DNA from: Zygnema cylindricum
Lineage: Eukaryota; Streptophyta; Zygnematophyceae; Zygnematales; Zygnemataceae
Assembly (NCBI GenBank): GCA_037447655.1
Contig: JBBHKE010003037.1
Coordinates: 188,001 to 223,961, forward strand
Reading direction: 5' to 3'
Length of the DNA: 35,961 nucleotides
The notes under the pieces are model-generated. The model had not been told where the DNA came from and did no database searches. It saw only the letters and a program-made list of their open reading frames with translations. Positions 1 through 9,827 of this stretch are shown here, piece after piece. Made by a program: the position numbers and the translations under genes. Position 1 is the first letter of the stretch; the number at the start of each line of letters is the position of its first letter.

Positions 1-261
1 AGATAGGACCCTCTCTCCCAGAGAGCTTCTGTACAAAAGGTCAACTTTGACCCTCCATAACTTACTGCTTAAGAGAGCAAATTTAGAGATTCTTTTTGCT
101 ATCGACTCAAGGGAGTCTTGCCTTCACAAGGGTGAAATTGGTCAGAGTTATTGTCTGCCAGGTGGTAGTTCTTTTTGCTGAAACAAAAAGGAGTCAGGGT
201 TATCCTAGAGGCTTCTTGGAAGCTTTCAACTCTGAGGACTTATGGAGGTCTCAGAGTTTCA
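1..261 (+). repeat. 3' end of a copia LTR (element F, family A), body outside the window
   Basis: This stretch matches, base for base with scattered changes, the last 256 bases of the E5 5' LTR (26087-26342). It stops at TTTCA (261), the same point where the E5 LTR ends (TTACA) just before its primer-binding site. Sequence from 262 on is minus-strand integrase-RT linker of another element. I read it as the right-hand end of a plus-strand element, or of a solo LTR, inserted into element E1. The other end and the target duplication partner lie left of the window. Confidence 0.75.
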
Positions 262-1427
262 TGAGATAATTTGGTTACCTTGTTGTTAACTTGTTTCTCT
301 TTTAGTCTTTTGTTGCTTTTCTTTCCACCCTCAAATTTTATACCGGAAAGTATGGTTCTCGTGGATTGTTTCGAACAGTTTCGACTTCTCCCCTATCCTT
401 CGATTCACGGTCTATTTTCACCAAGTCTTCGGCTTCGGTTGGAGTTGGCACTAGGGGTTCCACAGCTGAGTCCTCCTCGGTTTTATTTGTACCTTCAAGA
501 TCATCATCTTGTCGAAAACCTGGATAGTTAGGAAGCTCAAAGTCATCAGAATTTTCTGATTCAAATCTGATTTTGACTGTCCTTGTATGCTTAAAGAGAT
601 CTATAGATTTCCCTTCATCCATGACCACTAGATGCTTTACTAGGATTATATGTTCTCTCTTGAGATCATAGACTCTATATCCTTTAACATCTTCATCATA
701 TCGTAGCAGATATCCTGGTTTTCGTTTCGGATCGAACTTCTAATTCGACCGATCTGTGTCTAGGCTGAATACTTGACTACCGAAAACCTTTAAGTGTGAA
801 ACATCTAGTTTTCGGCCGGTCCATCTCTCATAAGGAGTTTGGCCTTTTACTACCAAGGTAAGAACTCTATTCTTGAGATAATTTCCACAGTTGAAAGCTC
901 TGGCCCAAAATCTCTTTCCTATCTTCTTATCTGAGAGCATACTATTCACACTATCAGTAAGTGTTCTATTCAACCTCTCCACTACACTTTTCTGCACAAG
1001 ATTTTCAGGAACTGTCTTTTGGTGTTGCACTCTATCTTCTCACAGAAAATCCTCAAACTTATTGGAGGTATACTCTCCCCCATTATCACTCCTTACTCTC
1101 TTAATAGAGGTTTCATTGAGTTTCTCACTCCATGCCTTATATTCCTCAAAAACTTGTGGGGCCTCTGATTTATTTTTCAAAAAGTACACTCTAGAGTATC
1201 GAGACCAATTGTCAGTAATTTTCATCATAAACCTTTTACCACCGGGTGAGGGCACTCTGGCCGATCGCCAAATATCAATATGTACCAATTCTAACAATTT
1301 TTCTCCTTTATAAGTGGCTTCTTTTGGAAGTGTAACATGTGTGCCTTACCTTGAACAGAACCACTACAGTCAGTTAGGTTTTTTCTTTCTACGAACTGAA
1401 TTCCTTCCACTATTCCCATCTTTTAAA
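262..1427 (-). pseudogene. Copia element E1: integrase region and linker, broken
   Basis: Read on the minus strand, 1427-1300 encodes the end of the GAG-pre-integrase domain. 1297-1040 encodes the integrase core, with HIDIW holding the first catalytic Asp and RSDNGGEY holding the second. 1030-740 continues through the catalytic Glu (VVERLN) to the integrase C-terminal part, and 628-338 is the acidic linker before reverse transcriptase. Stops separate the blocks. The linker wording (DDFELPNYPGF) matches E5, so E1 belongs to family A. It is cut on the left by LTR F and on the right joins mid-LTR sequence of N1 without an LTR terminus, which indicates a deletion. Integrase would insert cDNA into the genome; this copy is inactive. 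Confidence 0.85.
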
Positions 1428-2273
1428 AACGGCCAACCAGCCGATAGGTTATGAGTCGCCAAAGGTGCCAATTTATAAAAAACTCCCAAGGGAGTGGTGA
1501 CTGTTTAAAATATTCTAAGTCCTACATCTCTCTCACAAACCCTATCTACTAAAGTACGCTCCAATCATAATACTATAAAGTACCAAAAAGTACTGTAGCC
1601 GATGTACTTTATGTACGGCCTCTGTACGACAAGGTCATGGAGTAGACGCGTGTCGCTGTATGAATCGTCCTTATGTCCTCCGGGATCCCCGGTGCTCAAT
1701 TCAATCCTGCCACATATCACTAGGTCACGCCACGTCACGCCACATCCAAAAACCGCCAAAGTGACCGTTCCGGGACCTCGGTGACGATTAGCGCTGTCGG
1801 ATGAAGACCGACATTTAATGTACACCGTTGAAATAAATGTCCGATTCATTTATTTTGTGCGGCGGATTTGATGTACGCACTAAATGTGCTACGTCTCTAT
1901 GTTTCCTTTCCCTAGTTACGTTAATCGAATTAATGTTTTGTTCAATGTATAAATAAATATCGTACCACATGATATGTAACAAACGTCTACGACAGACTGG
2001 TTAGAGCTGACGGCTACGCCACGCTCTGGCGGTTGGAGGTTCGAGTCCTGCCGGACTCAACCTTTTGTTGAGAGTGACTTAGGTTACTCTTAAGTCCTGC
2101 CTATGGAGCTGAGGCAGCGACGGCTCCACCAGCCTCTCTATCCTTCAATGACTACAACAAGTATGGGGGGTAAAGTGAAGAGGTGGAGGCACACAGCCTG
2201 CTCTTTTACTTTTCCTACTTTTACTAATAAATTCAGACCTAGAAAATACCTTATAAAACTAATGATTTCAACA
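1428..2273 (-). repeat. 3' LTR of N1, truncated at its 3' end
   Basis: It matches the N1 5' LTR at 18105-19152 from its start (TGTTGAAAT at 2273, minus strand) to about 18280, then breaks off at 1428 next to integrase sequence of E1. A polypurine tract (AAAATAAGGGGAA) lies at 2274-2286 on the element's upstream side, as expected for a 3' LTR. A TATA box (TATAAA on the minus strand) is at 1472-1477. About 175 bases of the LTR end, and whatever target DNA lay beyond, are missing. Confidence 0.8.
1991..2130 (+). other. tRNA-like/hairpin module inside N1 3' LTR, antisense to the element
   Basis: On the plus strand a stem-loop (AGAGC pairing GCTCT, GGC pairing GCC, inside weaker GACTG/CGGTT pairing) is followed by AGGTTCGAGTCCT. 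That segment contains an exact box B, GGTTCGAGTCC, at 2038-2048 and folds as a 3-bp stem with a 7-base loop like a tRNA T-arm. Then come CTCAAC-CTTTT-GTTGAG, a GAGTGAC/GTTACTC hairpin and a TGGAGC/GCTCCA hairpin. The same order occurs in the other family-B LTRs. I infer a tRNA-derived, possibly pol III-related unit; no closed acceptor stem is visible. Confidence 0.55.
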
Positions 2274-2748
2274 TTCCCCTTATTTTCTAGTCTAATTTTA
2301 ACTTCAGTTTTAATCCACACTTTTCTCGGCAATATTTTAACTTGGGAGAAGGCACCGGTTTTGTCATCATATCAGCCACCATTTCCTCATCAGATCTATA
2401 TACAAGATTCACAATTTTATTCTCAACTTTTTCACTCACAAAACTCAATCTTATCTAAATGTTTAGCCTTAAAATGATGTTTTAGATTAGCTGCAATTGC
2501 AATGGCAGCTTGATTATCACAAACACTTCATGCACTCCCTCCTTCATATACCCAAGTTCTTCATATAACAAGGATTTAACCTAAATCAACTCTTTCACAG
2601 CAGAACAATAGGCCATGTACTCAGCCTCCATAGTAGACTGAGCAACCACTTTTTGTTGCTTGCTGCTCCAATAGCAAGCACCTTCCCCCACATACAACAC
2701 ATACTTAGAAGTGCATCTTCTCATAGGTGCATCCCCATACTGGTATCA
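2274..2748 (-). pseudogene. N1 RNase H, C-terminal part (left piece)
   Basis: Minus-strand reading gives degraded blocks of copia RNase H: the GACYWSSKQQKVV motif near 2650-2690, a TMEAEYMA-like block near 2615, a DNQAAIAI block near 2490-2520, and the terminal MADMMTKPVPSP-like block near 2350-2380. The 3' end is followed by a polypurine tract and the LTR. The domain continues at 8621 on the far side of N3. Bases 2744-2748 (TATCA) are the left copy of the N3 target duplication (CATCA on the right). Confidence 0.8.
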
Positions 2749-2776
2749 TGTTGTCTTTTTGGAAAGCTTTCAGTCT

Positions 2777-2930
2777 CAGAGCAGCGCAGCTGCTATACAA
2801 CAGAGCAGCGCAGCTGCTATACAGCAACAGACAGAGCAGCGCAGCTTCTATTCAACAGAGCAGCGCAGCTGCTATACAGCAGCGCAGCTGCTATACAGCA
2901 GAGCAGCGCAGCAGCGAAGCTGCAACACAG
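2777..2930 (+). repeat. CAGAGCAGCGCAGCTGCTATACA minisatellite in N3 5' LTR
   Basis: About seven imperfect copies of a 22-24 base unit, some shortened to GCGCAGCTGCTATACA, each with the self-complementary core GCAGCTGC. The 3' LTR holds a rearranged version at 7866-8033, so unit order has changed between the two LTRs since insertion. Confidence 0.85.
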
Positions 2931-3049
2931 ACAGGACAAGGAAACCACGATTATATTTGATATGGTCCGTACAGACAACGCAACGTCTGATATTCTTAAT
3001 GTGATTCTGTACAGGATAGAGCAACTGCGATAGATACGATTCTAGTCAA

Positions 3050-3139
3050 CTTAGTGGGAACTCAGTGGTAACTTAGTGGGTAGCTCAGTGGTAGCTCAAT
3101 GGTAGCTTAGTGGTATCTCAGTGGTAACTTAGTATTAGC
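3050..3139 (+). repeat. 11-bp tandem repeats resembling pol III box A
   Basis: About eight units of CTYAGTGGTAR. Joined units spell TAGCTCAGTGG at 3081-3091, which is the tRNA box A consensus (TRGYNNANNGG type). The same array is in the 3' LTR at 8157-8246. No box B is seen downstream, so function is open. Confidence 0.75.
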
Positions 3140-3448
3140 TTGGCAGCTTGACGTACCTCTCAGGTACACTGGTATTGCCGGTACAACACTAGTATAAGAC
3201 TTAGGACTCAAAAAACAAAATGTATCCAGACTTCCAAGTAGTAAAACTGCAGACAGTTTTTGGGAAACTTCTGAGTATTATATCTTGAGTGTTGTCGAGT
3301 CAATTGTGCTATAATTTTGGGAGTTATAAGTGTTATTCTACTCTATATTCTGATAGAGTGTTGTGAGGTTTGGATGCGTGTATAAGAAGTGGTGAGCACT
3401 TAAGAACAGCTGTTTGGTAGGATTCTTGATAGCTTCTGAGAGTGTATC

Positions 3449-4300
3449 ATGTCTTCTTCTACTACTACTGCTGCTCCTCCACCTGCACCTGTGGTTGTAG
3501 AACAACAGGTTATGGGCCTGTCATCAAGAATTCCTATCTTTTCGTGGGATAAGTATGTCTATTGGGCGGATATGGTAGAAACACATTTTGAAAATGTCAA
3601 TCTTTTGGATATATTGGATGGTTCACTGGATGAATCTGATCCGTCATGGTCTAAGAAAAATACGCAAGCTCGGTCTATTCTGAAATTTTGTATATCTGAG
3701 GACTTAGCTATGTCTGAGATACAAATGAAAAAAGCAATTGATATCTGGAAATCTCTTAAAAGTGATTATGAAAAGGCCAATGTCCAGGAAGAGCTTTTAT
3801 TGGCTGGAAAAATTTGGGACTATAAGTACACTAGCGGTACAATGGCTGAATATTCTAACAAATTTCGTATCCTTGTAGATGCACATGCTTGTGCACGTGG
3901 GATGTTTCCTCCTTTTCAACAGGCAGCATTGCTCATGAGGGGTCTCCCTCGAAGTATGAAAGGAGCATCTGACATGCTCAGACAAAAAGATAAAGCTAGC
4001 TGGACTTTACATTTAGCCATCAATATTTTACTAGAGGAGGAAGCTACATCTAATATTCTCAATGTTGAGCAAGTAGAAGCTTTTAATTCACACTTTGAGA
4101 GAAAAGGATAGTTTAATCAGCAAAGAAATCAATATAATCAGTTCAGACATTTTAATCAAGGTGGAAATAGACAATCCAACAATGCATGTTTTTATTGTAG
4201 TGAGCGAGGTCATGGATACAAATTTTGTCCTAAGCTTAAAAAAGCTAACGATACAGGTTTATACCGGCCGGGATGGAAACAAAGCCAGTTTTACAAAGAC
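3449..4300 (+). pseudogene. N3 gag (capsid/nucleocapsid), broken by one stop
   Basis: Gag would form the virus-like particle and bind RNA. The frame runs from ATG 3449 to a TAG at 4109-4111 (220 codons) and continues in the same frame to a CCHC zinc knuckle at 4187-4228 (CFYCSERGHGYKFC), then loses the frame before protease. The first 19 codons (Ser/Thr/Ala/Pro-rich) lie in the LTR; codon 20 spans the LTR/PBS border. The ATG at 3512, inside the PBS, begins the block shared with the other elements (MGLSSRIPIF), so it is an equally good or better start. The middle resembles the UBN2-type copia gag domain. Confidence 0.85.
3508..3520 (+). other. N3 primer-binding site for internal initiator tRNA-Met
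   Basis: Immediately after the LTR terminus CAACA comes GGTTATGGGCC, complementary to the anticodon arm of initiator tRNA-Met rather than to its 3' CCA end. The junction CAACA-GGTTATGGGCC is the arrangement known from Drosophila copia, which is primed by a cut 5' half of tRNA-iMet. The site is part of the gag reading frame and its ATG (3512-3514) is in frame. Confidence 0.8.
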
Positions 4301-4309
4301 TTCACGGGG

Positions 4310-5498
4310 ACTACACCTCGTGGAAATGCACTATTTTTCGGCTTCTTCGTCTCTCCAAGACGAGACTTTGACGGTTTCTACGGAGGACGATACGGATCTA
4401 TTCGCTATGGCGGGTGCAATGGAGGGCGCGAAGGACCCCGCATGGATAATGGATACAGGAGCGTTAGCCCACATGTGCTGGAACAAGGCCATCTTCAAAA
4501 ATCTGAAAGCAACGCCGGAGAAAAATATTTACTATGCTTGTGGAATGAGTGTCCAAACTCGTGCTGTGGGTGATGTGTCCTTACTAGTTGATGTAGAAGG
4601 AGAAGCAATTGAAAGGACTCTTCACAATGTCTTATTTGTGCCTGACTTTAAGAAAAATTTGTTTTCTACGTCGTTGGTAGAGAGCAAAGGCTTTGAGGTT
4701 AATTTGAAAAATGGTCGGCAAGTTGTTAGCAAAAATGGCAAGGTTGCGGTTAAAGGTACTAGAGATAGAAGCAAGATGTATCGCATAGATATGGCTAATA
4801 CCAAGGAGAATGATGTTTTGTACTCCGGTGATTTGCACTCAGATGAATTGTGGCATAAAAGATTAGGCCATTTTAATTATGATAGTTTGAGGAAAATGGT
4901 CATTGCTGGAAAAATAGAGGGTGTATCAATCACAGATGAGCTGGTCAAAACGTGCGATGGTTGCGCTTTAGGCAAAATCCACAGATTGCCATTTCCTAAG
5001 GAGTCTGAGCATCGGTCAACGAAACTTTTACAGCAAATTCATTCGGATGTCTTTGGTCCGGTGAAGGTTCCATCTGCCGGAGGGATGAAATATATGGTCA
5101 CCTTCACAGATGATTTCTCCAGATTTACAAAAGTTTACTTCATGAAGGAGAAGAGTGAAGTGTTTGGTCACTTCAAACACTATAAAGCATGGGCTGAAAA
5201 ACTTCATAATTCCTCTATTTTGCAGCTCAGATCAGAGAATGGTGGTGAATATACATCGAAAGAATTTGAAACCTTTTTACTCGAGGAAGGCATTAGTCAT
5301 CTATTGACTGTTCCATATTCACCGGAAAAAAATGGGGTATCGGAAAGACTGAATAACACTCTCACGGAAAGCTCTAGATCTATGCTCGCAGATAAAAATG
5401 TGGATCCGAAATTCTGGGCTCAGACTCTAAATTGTGCAGTTTATATTATAAATAGGATAGGATCCAGATCGGTAGAAACAACTCCTTACGAAATCTAG
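4310..5498 (+). pseudogene. N3 protease and integrase
   Basis: An open frame (4095-5498, 467 codons; the first 70 or so are out-of-frame gag). Protease active site is DTGA (residues 120-123). GAG-pre-integrase zinc ligands are H254, H259, C287 and C290. The integrase core has D318 in HSDVFGP, then E381 where the second catalytic Asp belongs (RSENGGEY), then E417 in NGVSER, 35 residues further on. The Asp-to-Glu change probably kills strand transfer. The frame ends in a TAG after TPYEI, where relatives have Trp. The protease would cut the polyprotein; integrase would insert cDNA. Confidence 0.9.
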
Positions 5499-6104
5499 AC
5501 AGGTAGCAAACCACATGTTAGCCATTTCAAGGTCTTTGGTAGTCAATGCTTTATATTGGATACGTCTACAGATAGATGGAAAATGGAACCAAAGGGACTA
5601 CCGGGTATTCTGTTAGGATATGATGATCACTCAAAAGGTTATAGAGTCTTTGTGTTTTAAAGGCAAAAAATAGTTGTAGCTAGAAACATCATTGTTAAGA
5701 ATGAACTAGACTCCATAGATTTATTTCAAATGACAGACCAGCAAAAGCAACAAAAAGTACAGGAGTATGTCATCTTAGATTGCATGCAGGAAATTGTCCC
5801 GCAGATTCCACAACATCCGCTAATGACTCCGGAGTCAGACTCTCTCCAACTTCCTCACCAACTTCGGGTCAAGACGGACGAAGAGCAGTCAATACATACG
5901 GATCGCAACCAGCGCAATCACGAACACCCGGATCGCAACCAGCGCAATCAGCAAGACACGGATCGCAACCATCGCAATCAGCGCAATCAGCGCAATGCGC
6001 GCCATCTGACGATCTCAACCTCAGAATTTCCGGGGGGAAGAAGATCAAGCAGCCACCTGCAAGCAAGCTCTCACTTTGCCTACTCGACAGTCTCATGAGA
6101 GCCC
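5499..6104 (+). pseudogene. N3 integrase C-terminal part and integrase-RT linker
   Basis: The protease-integrase frame continues after the TAG at 5496 through the conserved HVSHFKVFGSQC and LGYDDHSKGYRVF blocks, a TAA near 5658, and a hydrophilic linker. The linker holds a 30-base tandem repeat (5899-5999) and ends with the FPGGRRSS block found before RT in all elements here. A TGA at 6096-6098 (from CGA, judging by context) separates it from RT. No frameshift is needed. Confidence 0.8.
5899..5999 (+). repeat. 30-bp coding tandem repeat in N3 linker
   Basis: Three copies of CGGATCGCAACCAGCGCAAT(CA) start at 5899, 5929 and 5959, followed by shorter GCGCAATCA units. In the pol frame it encodes DRNQRN repeats, a polar, probably disordered spacer between integrase and RT. 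Confidence 0.85.
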
Positions 6105-7127
6105 TTGACCATCCAAGAGGCCTTCTCATCACCAAAACGGAATCAATGGATTGAGGCGGCAAACGACGAAATGAAGTCGATCATGGAGGCTCAAACATGG
6201 GATCTCGTGGACCTTCCTCCAGACCGAAAAGCGATCGGCAGCAAATGGGTATTCAAGGTGAAGTTAAATCCCGATAACACCATTGAACGCTATAAGGCCA
6301 GACTTGTGGCGAAGGGGTACAATCAAAAGGAAGGAATCGATTTTGAAGAAACATTTTCTCCGATTGTAAGATTTCCAACAGTTAGGATTTTGCTGTCCCT
6401 AGCTGCTATAGAAGATATGGAAATTCATCAGATGGATGTAAAAATGGCCTTTTTGCATGGAGAACTAGAAGAGACCATTTACATGCAGCAACCTGAAAAG
6501 TATGTGGAACTAGGAAAAGAGCACTTAGTATGCAAGTTGCTAAAATCTTTGTACGGCCTAAAACAAGCCCCCAGACAGTGGAATATAAAGCTTGATGAAT
6601 TCTTGACTAGTCTAGGATTTCAAAGGATAAGTTCTGATCACTCAGTCTAGGTTCTAAAGGGTGAAAATGGGATAGTGTATATAGCAGTATATGCAGATGA
6701 TTTGCTATTAATTAGCAAATCAATGGCTGAAATTAACAAAATCAAAACTGCTCTAAACTCACGGTTCGAGATGAAAGACCTCGGTGAGGCAAAATATATT
6801 TTGGGTTTCCAGGTAGAGAGGCACACAAATAAGAAAATAATAAAATTGACTCAAAAAGAGGCTATTGGAAACATGTTAGATGAGTACGGAATGCGGGGGG
6901 CAAAAGGATGTTTAACTCCAATAGAGTTTCGGCAGAAGTTAGAGGGAGAAGAGTCAGAACCAGGTGTCATTGTTAGCAAGTATTTAAAATCAGGGGAGAA
7001 TGATCCTATGACAATAATACCTTATAGACAAATAGTGGGAAGCTTAATATACTTCATGAACTGTACCCGTCCTGACATTGCTGCAACAGTCGGGGTACTG
7101 AGTAGGAGTCTAGAAAATCCGAGATAA
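6105..7127 (+). pseudogene. N3 reverse transcriptase, one internal stop
   Basis: The RVT_2-type copia polymerase runs in one frame: NQWIEAANDEM at the start, WVFKVKLNPDNTIERYKARL, VAKGYNQKEGIDFEETFSPI, HQMDVKMAFLHGELEE with the first catalytic Asp, YGLKQAPRQWN, then AVYADDLLL holding the YADD pair. A TAG at 6648-6650 interrupts it between DHSV and VLKG. The frame ends at a TAA at 7125 where relatives have Lys or Trp. It would copy element RNA into cDNA; here it cannot be made whole. Confidence 0.92.
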
Positions 7128-7676
7128 TCTGATCTTGATGCAGCAAAGAGATTCTTAGGATATTTGGCAGGAACTAAAGATCTCAAACTCACTCTAGGCG
7201 GAGGAGAAGTCAAGCTGCAAACATGGAGTGATGCAAGCTATGGCGACATGCGAAGCCGGAAATCCACCACGGGATTTGTTCTACAAATTGGGATCGGTAC
7301 TTGCTGTTAGAGCAGCAAACTTCAAAAGGTTACAGCACAGTCGACAATGGAGTCAGAATATATGGCAGCAAGCTCGTCCCTCAAAGAACTCTTACGGGTA
7401 AAATCCATGTTACAAGAACTAGGATACATGCAAGCTGGTCCACAAGTGATCTGGTGTGATAACTAGGCTGCCATTGCCATTGCTTCTAACCCGAGTCATC
7501 ACTTCAAAAGCAAGCACATGGATGTACGATTACACTTTGTAAGAGAAAAAGTGTTCTCTAGAGTGATTAAATTATGTTATTTACCAGATGCAAAAATGAT
7601 TGCTAATATGCTCACTAAAGCTTTCCCTTCTCTTAAGCTGAAGTATTGTAGGGACGCAGTGGGATTAAGTGAATAG
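7128..7676 (+). pseudogene. N3 RNase H
   Basis: Same frame as RT. Blocks are AAKRFLGYLAGTKDLKL, TWSDASYGD (catalytic Asp), a TAG in place of Trp before SSKLQKV, QSTMESEYMAAS (catalytic Glu), WCDN followed by TAG in place of Gln before AAIAIAS, HHFKSKHMDVRLHFVREK, and MIANMLTKAFPS at the C terminus, ending with a normal stop near 7674. It removes the RNA strand during cDNA synthesis. The stops look like G-to-A or C-to-T changes. Confidence 0.9.
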
Positions 7677-7836
7677 TTGAATTGGTGCACTGCTATACTG
7701 CCACTCTGCGATAAATCCACCATTGAGATATAGTGGGACTGGGTGATTTGCTAATTTGTATACTGCTATGTTGCGGTGCTGCGCTAGTTTATCACCGCAG
7801 CTCCGCTGGGATACTGAGTCTAAAGCTTTAGGGGAG
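7677..7836 (+). other. N3 3' untranslated stretch and polypurine tract
   Basis: No reading frame is seen. It ends in TTTAGGGGAG directly before the 3' LTR start TGTTGTC, the expected plus-strand primer position. A short repeated TGCTAT/CTGCG-rich stretch lies at 7680-7800. Confidence 0.7.
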
Positions 7837-8615
7837 TGTTGTCTTTTTGGAAAGCTTTCAGTCTCACAGCAGCGCAGCTTCTATACAATTGAGCAACGCT
7901 GCTGCTATACAGCAACAGACAGAGCAGCGCAGCTGCTATACAACAGAGCAGCGTAGCTGCTATACAGCAGCGCAGCTGCTATACAGCAGAGCAGCTGCTA
8001 TACAGCAAAGCAGCGCAACAGCGAAGCTGCAACACAGACAGGACAAGGCAACCACGATTATATTTGATATGGTCCGTACGGACAACGCAACGTCTGATAT
8101 TCTTAATGTGATTCTGTACAGGATAGAGCAACTACGATAGATACGATTCTAGTCAACTTAGTGGGAACTCAGTGGTAACTTAGTGGGTAGCTCGGTGGTA
8201 GCTCAATGGTAGCTTAGTGGTAGCTCAGTGGTAGCTTAGTATTAGCTTGGCAGCTTGACGTACCTCTCAGGTATAGTGGTATTGCCGGTACAACACTAGT
8301 ATAAGACTTAGGACTCAGAACACATGATGTATCCAGACTTCCAAGTAGTAAAACTGCAGACAGTTTTTGGGTAACTTCTGAGTATTATATCTTGAGTGTT
8401 GTCGGGTCAATTGTGCTATAACTTTGGGAGTTATAAGTGTTTATTCTACTCTATATTCTGATAGAGTGTTGTGAGGTTTGGATGCGTGTATAAGAAGTGG
8501 TGAGCACTTAAGAACAGCTGTTTGGTAGGATTCTTGATAGCTTCTGAGAGTGTATCATGTCTACTTCTACTACTACTGCTGCTCCTCCACCTGCACCGGT
8601 GGTTGTAGAACAACA
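7837..8615 (+). repeat. N3 3' LTR
   Basis: It is 779 bp, the same layout as 2749-3507 with a rearranged minisatellite (7866-8033) and the 11-bp array at 8157-8246. It carries the spare gag start at 8557 (MSTSTTTAAPPPAP), which here reads out into flanking N1 DNA. It ends at CAACA, followed by the target duplication CATCA 8616-8620. Confidence 0.9.
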
Positions 8616-9827
8616 CATCACTCCAAGTAGTGAATTCAGTGTACTCCTCTCCCAAATGCAACCATAACTCTCTAGGTCCTACCAGATATCTCATGATTCT
8701 CTTGGCTGCCTCCTAGTCTCTCTTCCTACGATCATTAAGACTCCTACTAAGTACTTCAACTGCTGCCGCTATGTTCAGCTTGGTACAGTTCATAAAATAG
8801 ATCAAACTCCAAATGAGATGTCTATAAGGGATAGACTTCATAAACTCTCTCTCCTCTAGACTCATCTGATCATCTAAGATCATCACTCCTCCTTTTACAC
8901 TCCCATTACTTACTTTTTTCAAGTCCATGGGAGTAGTACAACTGTTAGCATTTTCCATCTACAATTTCTCAAACATATTACTTATTGCTTCTTTCTGAGT
9001 AAGTCTAATAATCCTTTTCCCCCTATCTCTTTCCATTTAGATCCCCAAAATGTATTTTGCCTCACCTAAATCTTTCATATCAAATTTGCTTCCCATATCT
9101 TTCTTTAGCCTATTGATCTTTTCGAAAGACTTACTGAGCACAAGCAGATCATCCACATAGATTGCAATAAAAATGACACCATTCTCATCCTCAAACATAT
9201 TGATAGAATGGTCAAAATTGATCCGGATATAACCATGACCGGTGAGAAACTCATATAGTTTCTTATTTTATCTGTCGGGGAGCCTGCTTCAGTCCATACA
9301 AGGACTTTGTGAGCCTGTAGACATTGCTCTCTTCTCCTTCCTCCACGAACCCCTTGAGTTTTCTCGTGAAAATTTCTTCCTTTAACTCACCATTAAGAAA
9401 AGCAGACTTAATGTCCTTTTGGTGTATTTCCATGTCTTCCGCTGCTGCATGACTGAGGAGAATCCTTACTGATGGGAACCGAACAACTAGAGCAAAGGTC
9501 TCCTCATAGTCAATACCCTTCTTTTGGGTGAACCCCTTCGCTACCAATCGAGCCTTATATCTCTTAATGGTATTATTTGGCTTCAGTTTTAGTTTAAATA
9601 CCAATTTACACCCAATAGGTTTTCTGTTTGGAGGACAATCCGCTAGTTCCCAAGTATTTTCTTCCATGATGGAGGCCATCTCATCATTTATGGCTCTAAT
9701 CCATCTGTCTTTCTTTGGACTATTCACCGCCTCCGAGTAAGACTCAGGCTCATCTGGGTGAGATAGCTTAGTTACCTTATTAGCTGTATGTTTTTCCTGT
9801 ATCCTTTTGCCAAATCCTGTATCCAAC
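8616..9827 (-). pseudogene. N1 reverse transcriptase and RNase H (right piece)
   Basis: On the minus strand, 9826-9263 encodes the end of the linker (KRIQEKHTANKVTKL) and the RT N-terminal half (WVFKL block changed to LVFKL, then RYKARLVAKGFTQKKGIDYEETF, DIKSAFLNGEL, YGLKQAPRQ). A stop follows. The region 9262-8960 continues with IAIYVDDLLVLSKS (YVDD) and the LGEAKYILGI block with a stop. 8958-8713 and 8694-8621 carry the end of RT and the start of RNase H (YFMNCTKLNIAAAVEVLSRS, MRYLVGPRELWLHLG). It joins LTR sequence of N2 at 9827 by deletion. Inactive. Confidence 0.9.

Larger units (their letters stand above)
2749..3507 (+). repeat. N3 5' LTR
   Basis: The 759-bp LTR carries a GCAGCTGC-rich minisatellite (2777-2930), a run of 11-bp repeats (3050-3139) and, unusually, an open reading frame start: the ATG at 3449 opens the gag frame 59 bases before the LTR ends. 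The end is fixed by comparison with the 3' copy at 7837-8615, where similarity stops at the same CAACA. Confidence 0.9.
2749..8615 (+). mobile_element. N3, Ty1/copia retrotransposon with both LTRs
   Basis: The LTRs begin TGTTGTC and end GAACAACA, with 5-bp inverted termini TGTTG/CAACA. The element is flanked by TATCA (2744-2748) and CATCA (8616-8620), a 5-bp target duplication with one change. Removing it rejoins the RNase H reading of N1 exactly. The order is LTR, PBS 3508, gag, protease, integrase, RT, RNase H, polypurine tract 7821-7836, LTR. The LTRs differ by small indels in the repeats and by a few percent of substitutions by eye, so it is fairly young but dead. Its protein wording differs clearly from families A and B. 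Confidence 0.9.

Noticed and set aside
258-266. Inversion breakpoint within one element
   Set aside because: The switch from plus-strand to minus-strand copia sequence falls exactly at an LTR terminus (TTTCA), so insertion explains it better.
271-1313. Plus-strand ORFs at 271-531 and 891-1313
   Set aside because: They are antisense shadows of the E1 integrase reading frames.
1991-2063. A functional tRNA gene
   Set aside because: Box B and a T-arm-like fold are present, but I cannot close a 7-bp acceptor stem or place a normal anticodon arm, and it recurs inside every LTR.
2777-2930. Regular repeats resembling a CRISPR array
   Set aside because: Units are contiguous with no unique spacers, they lie in an LTR, and the host looks eukaryotic.
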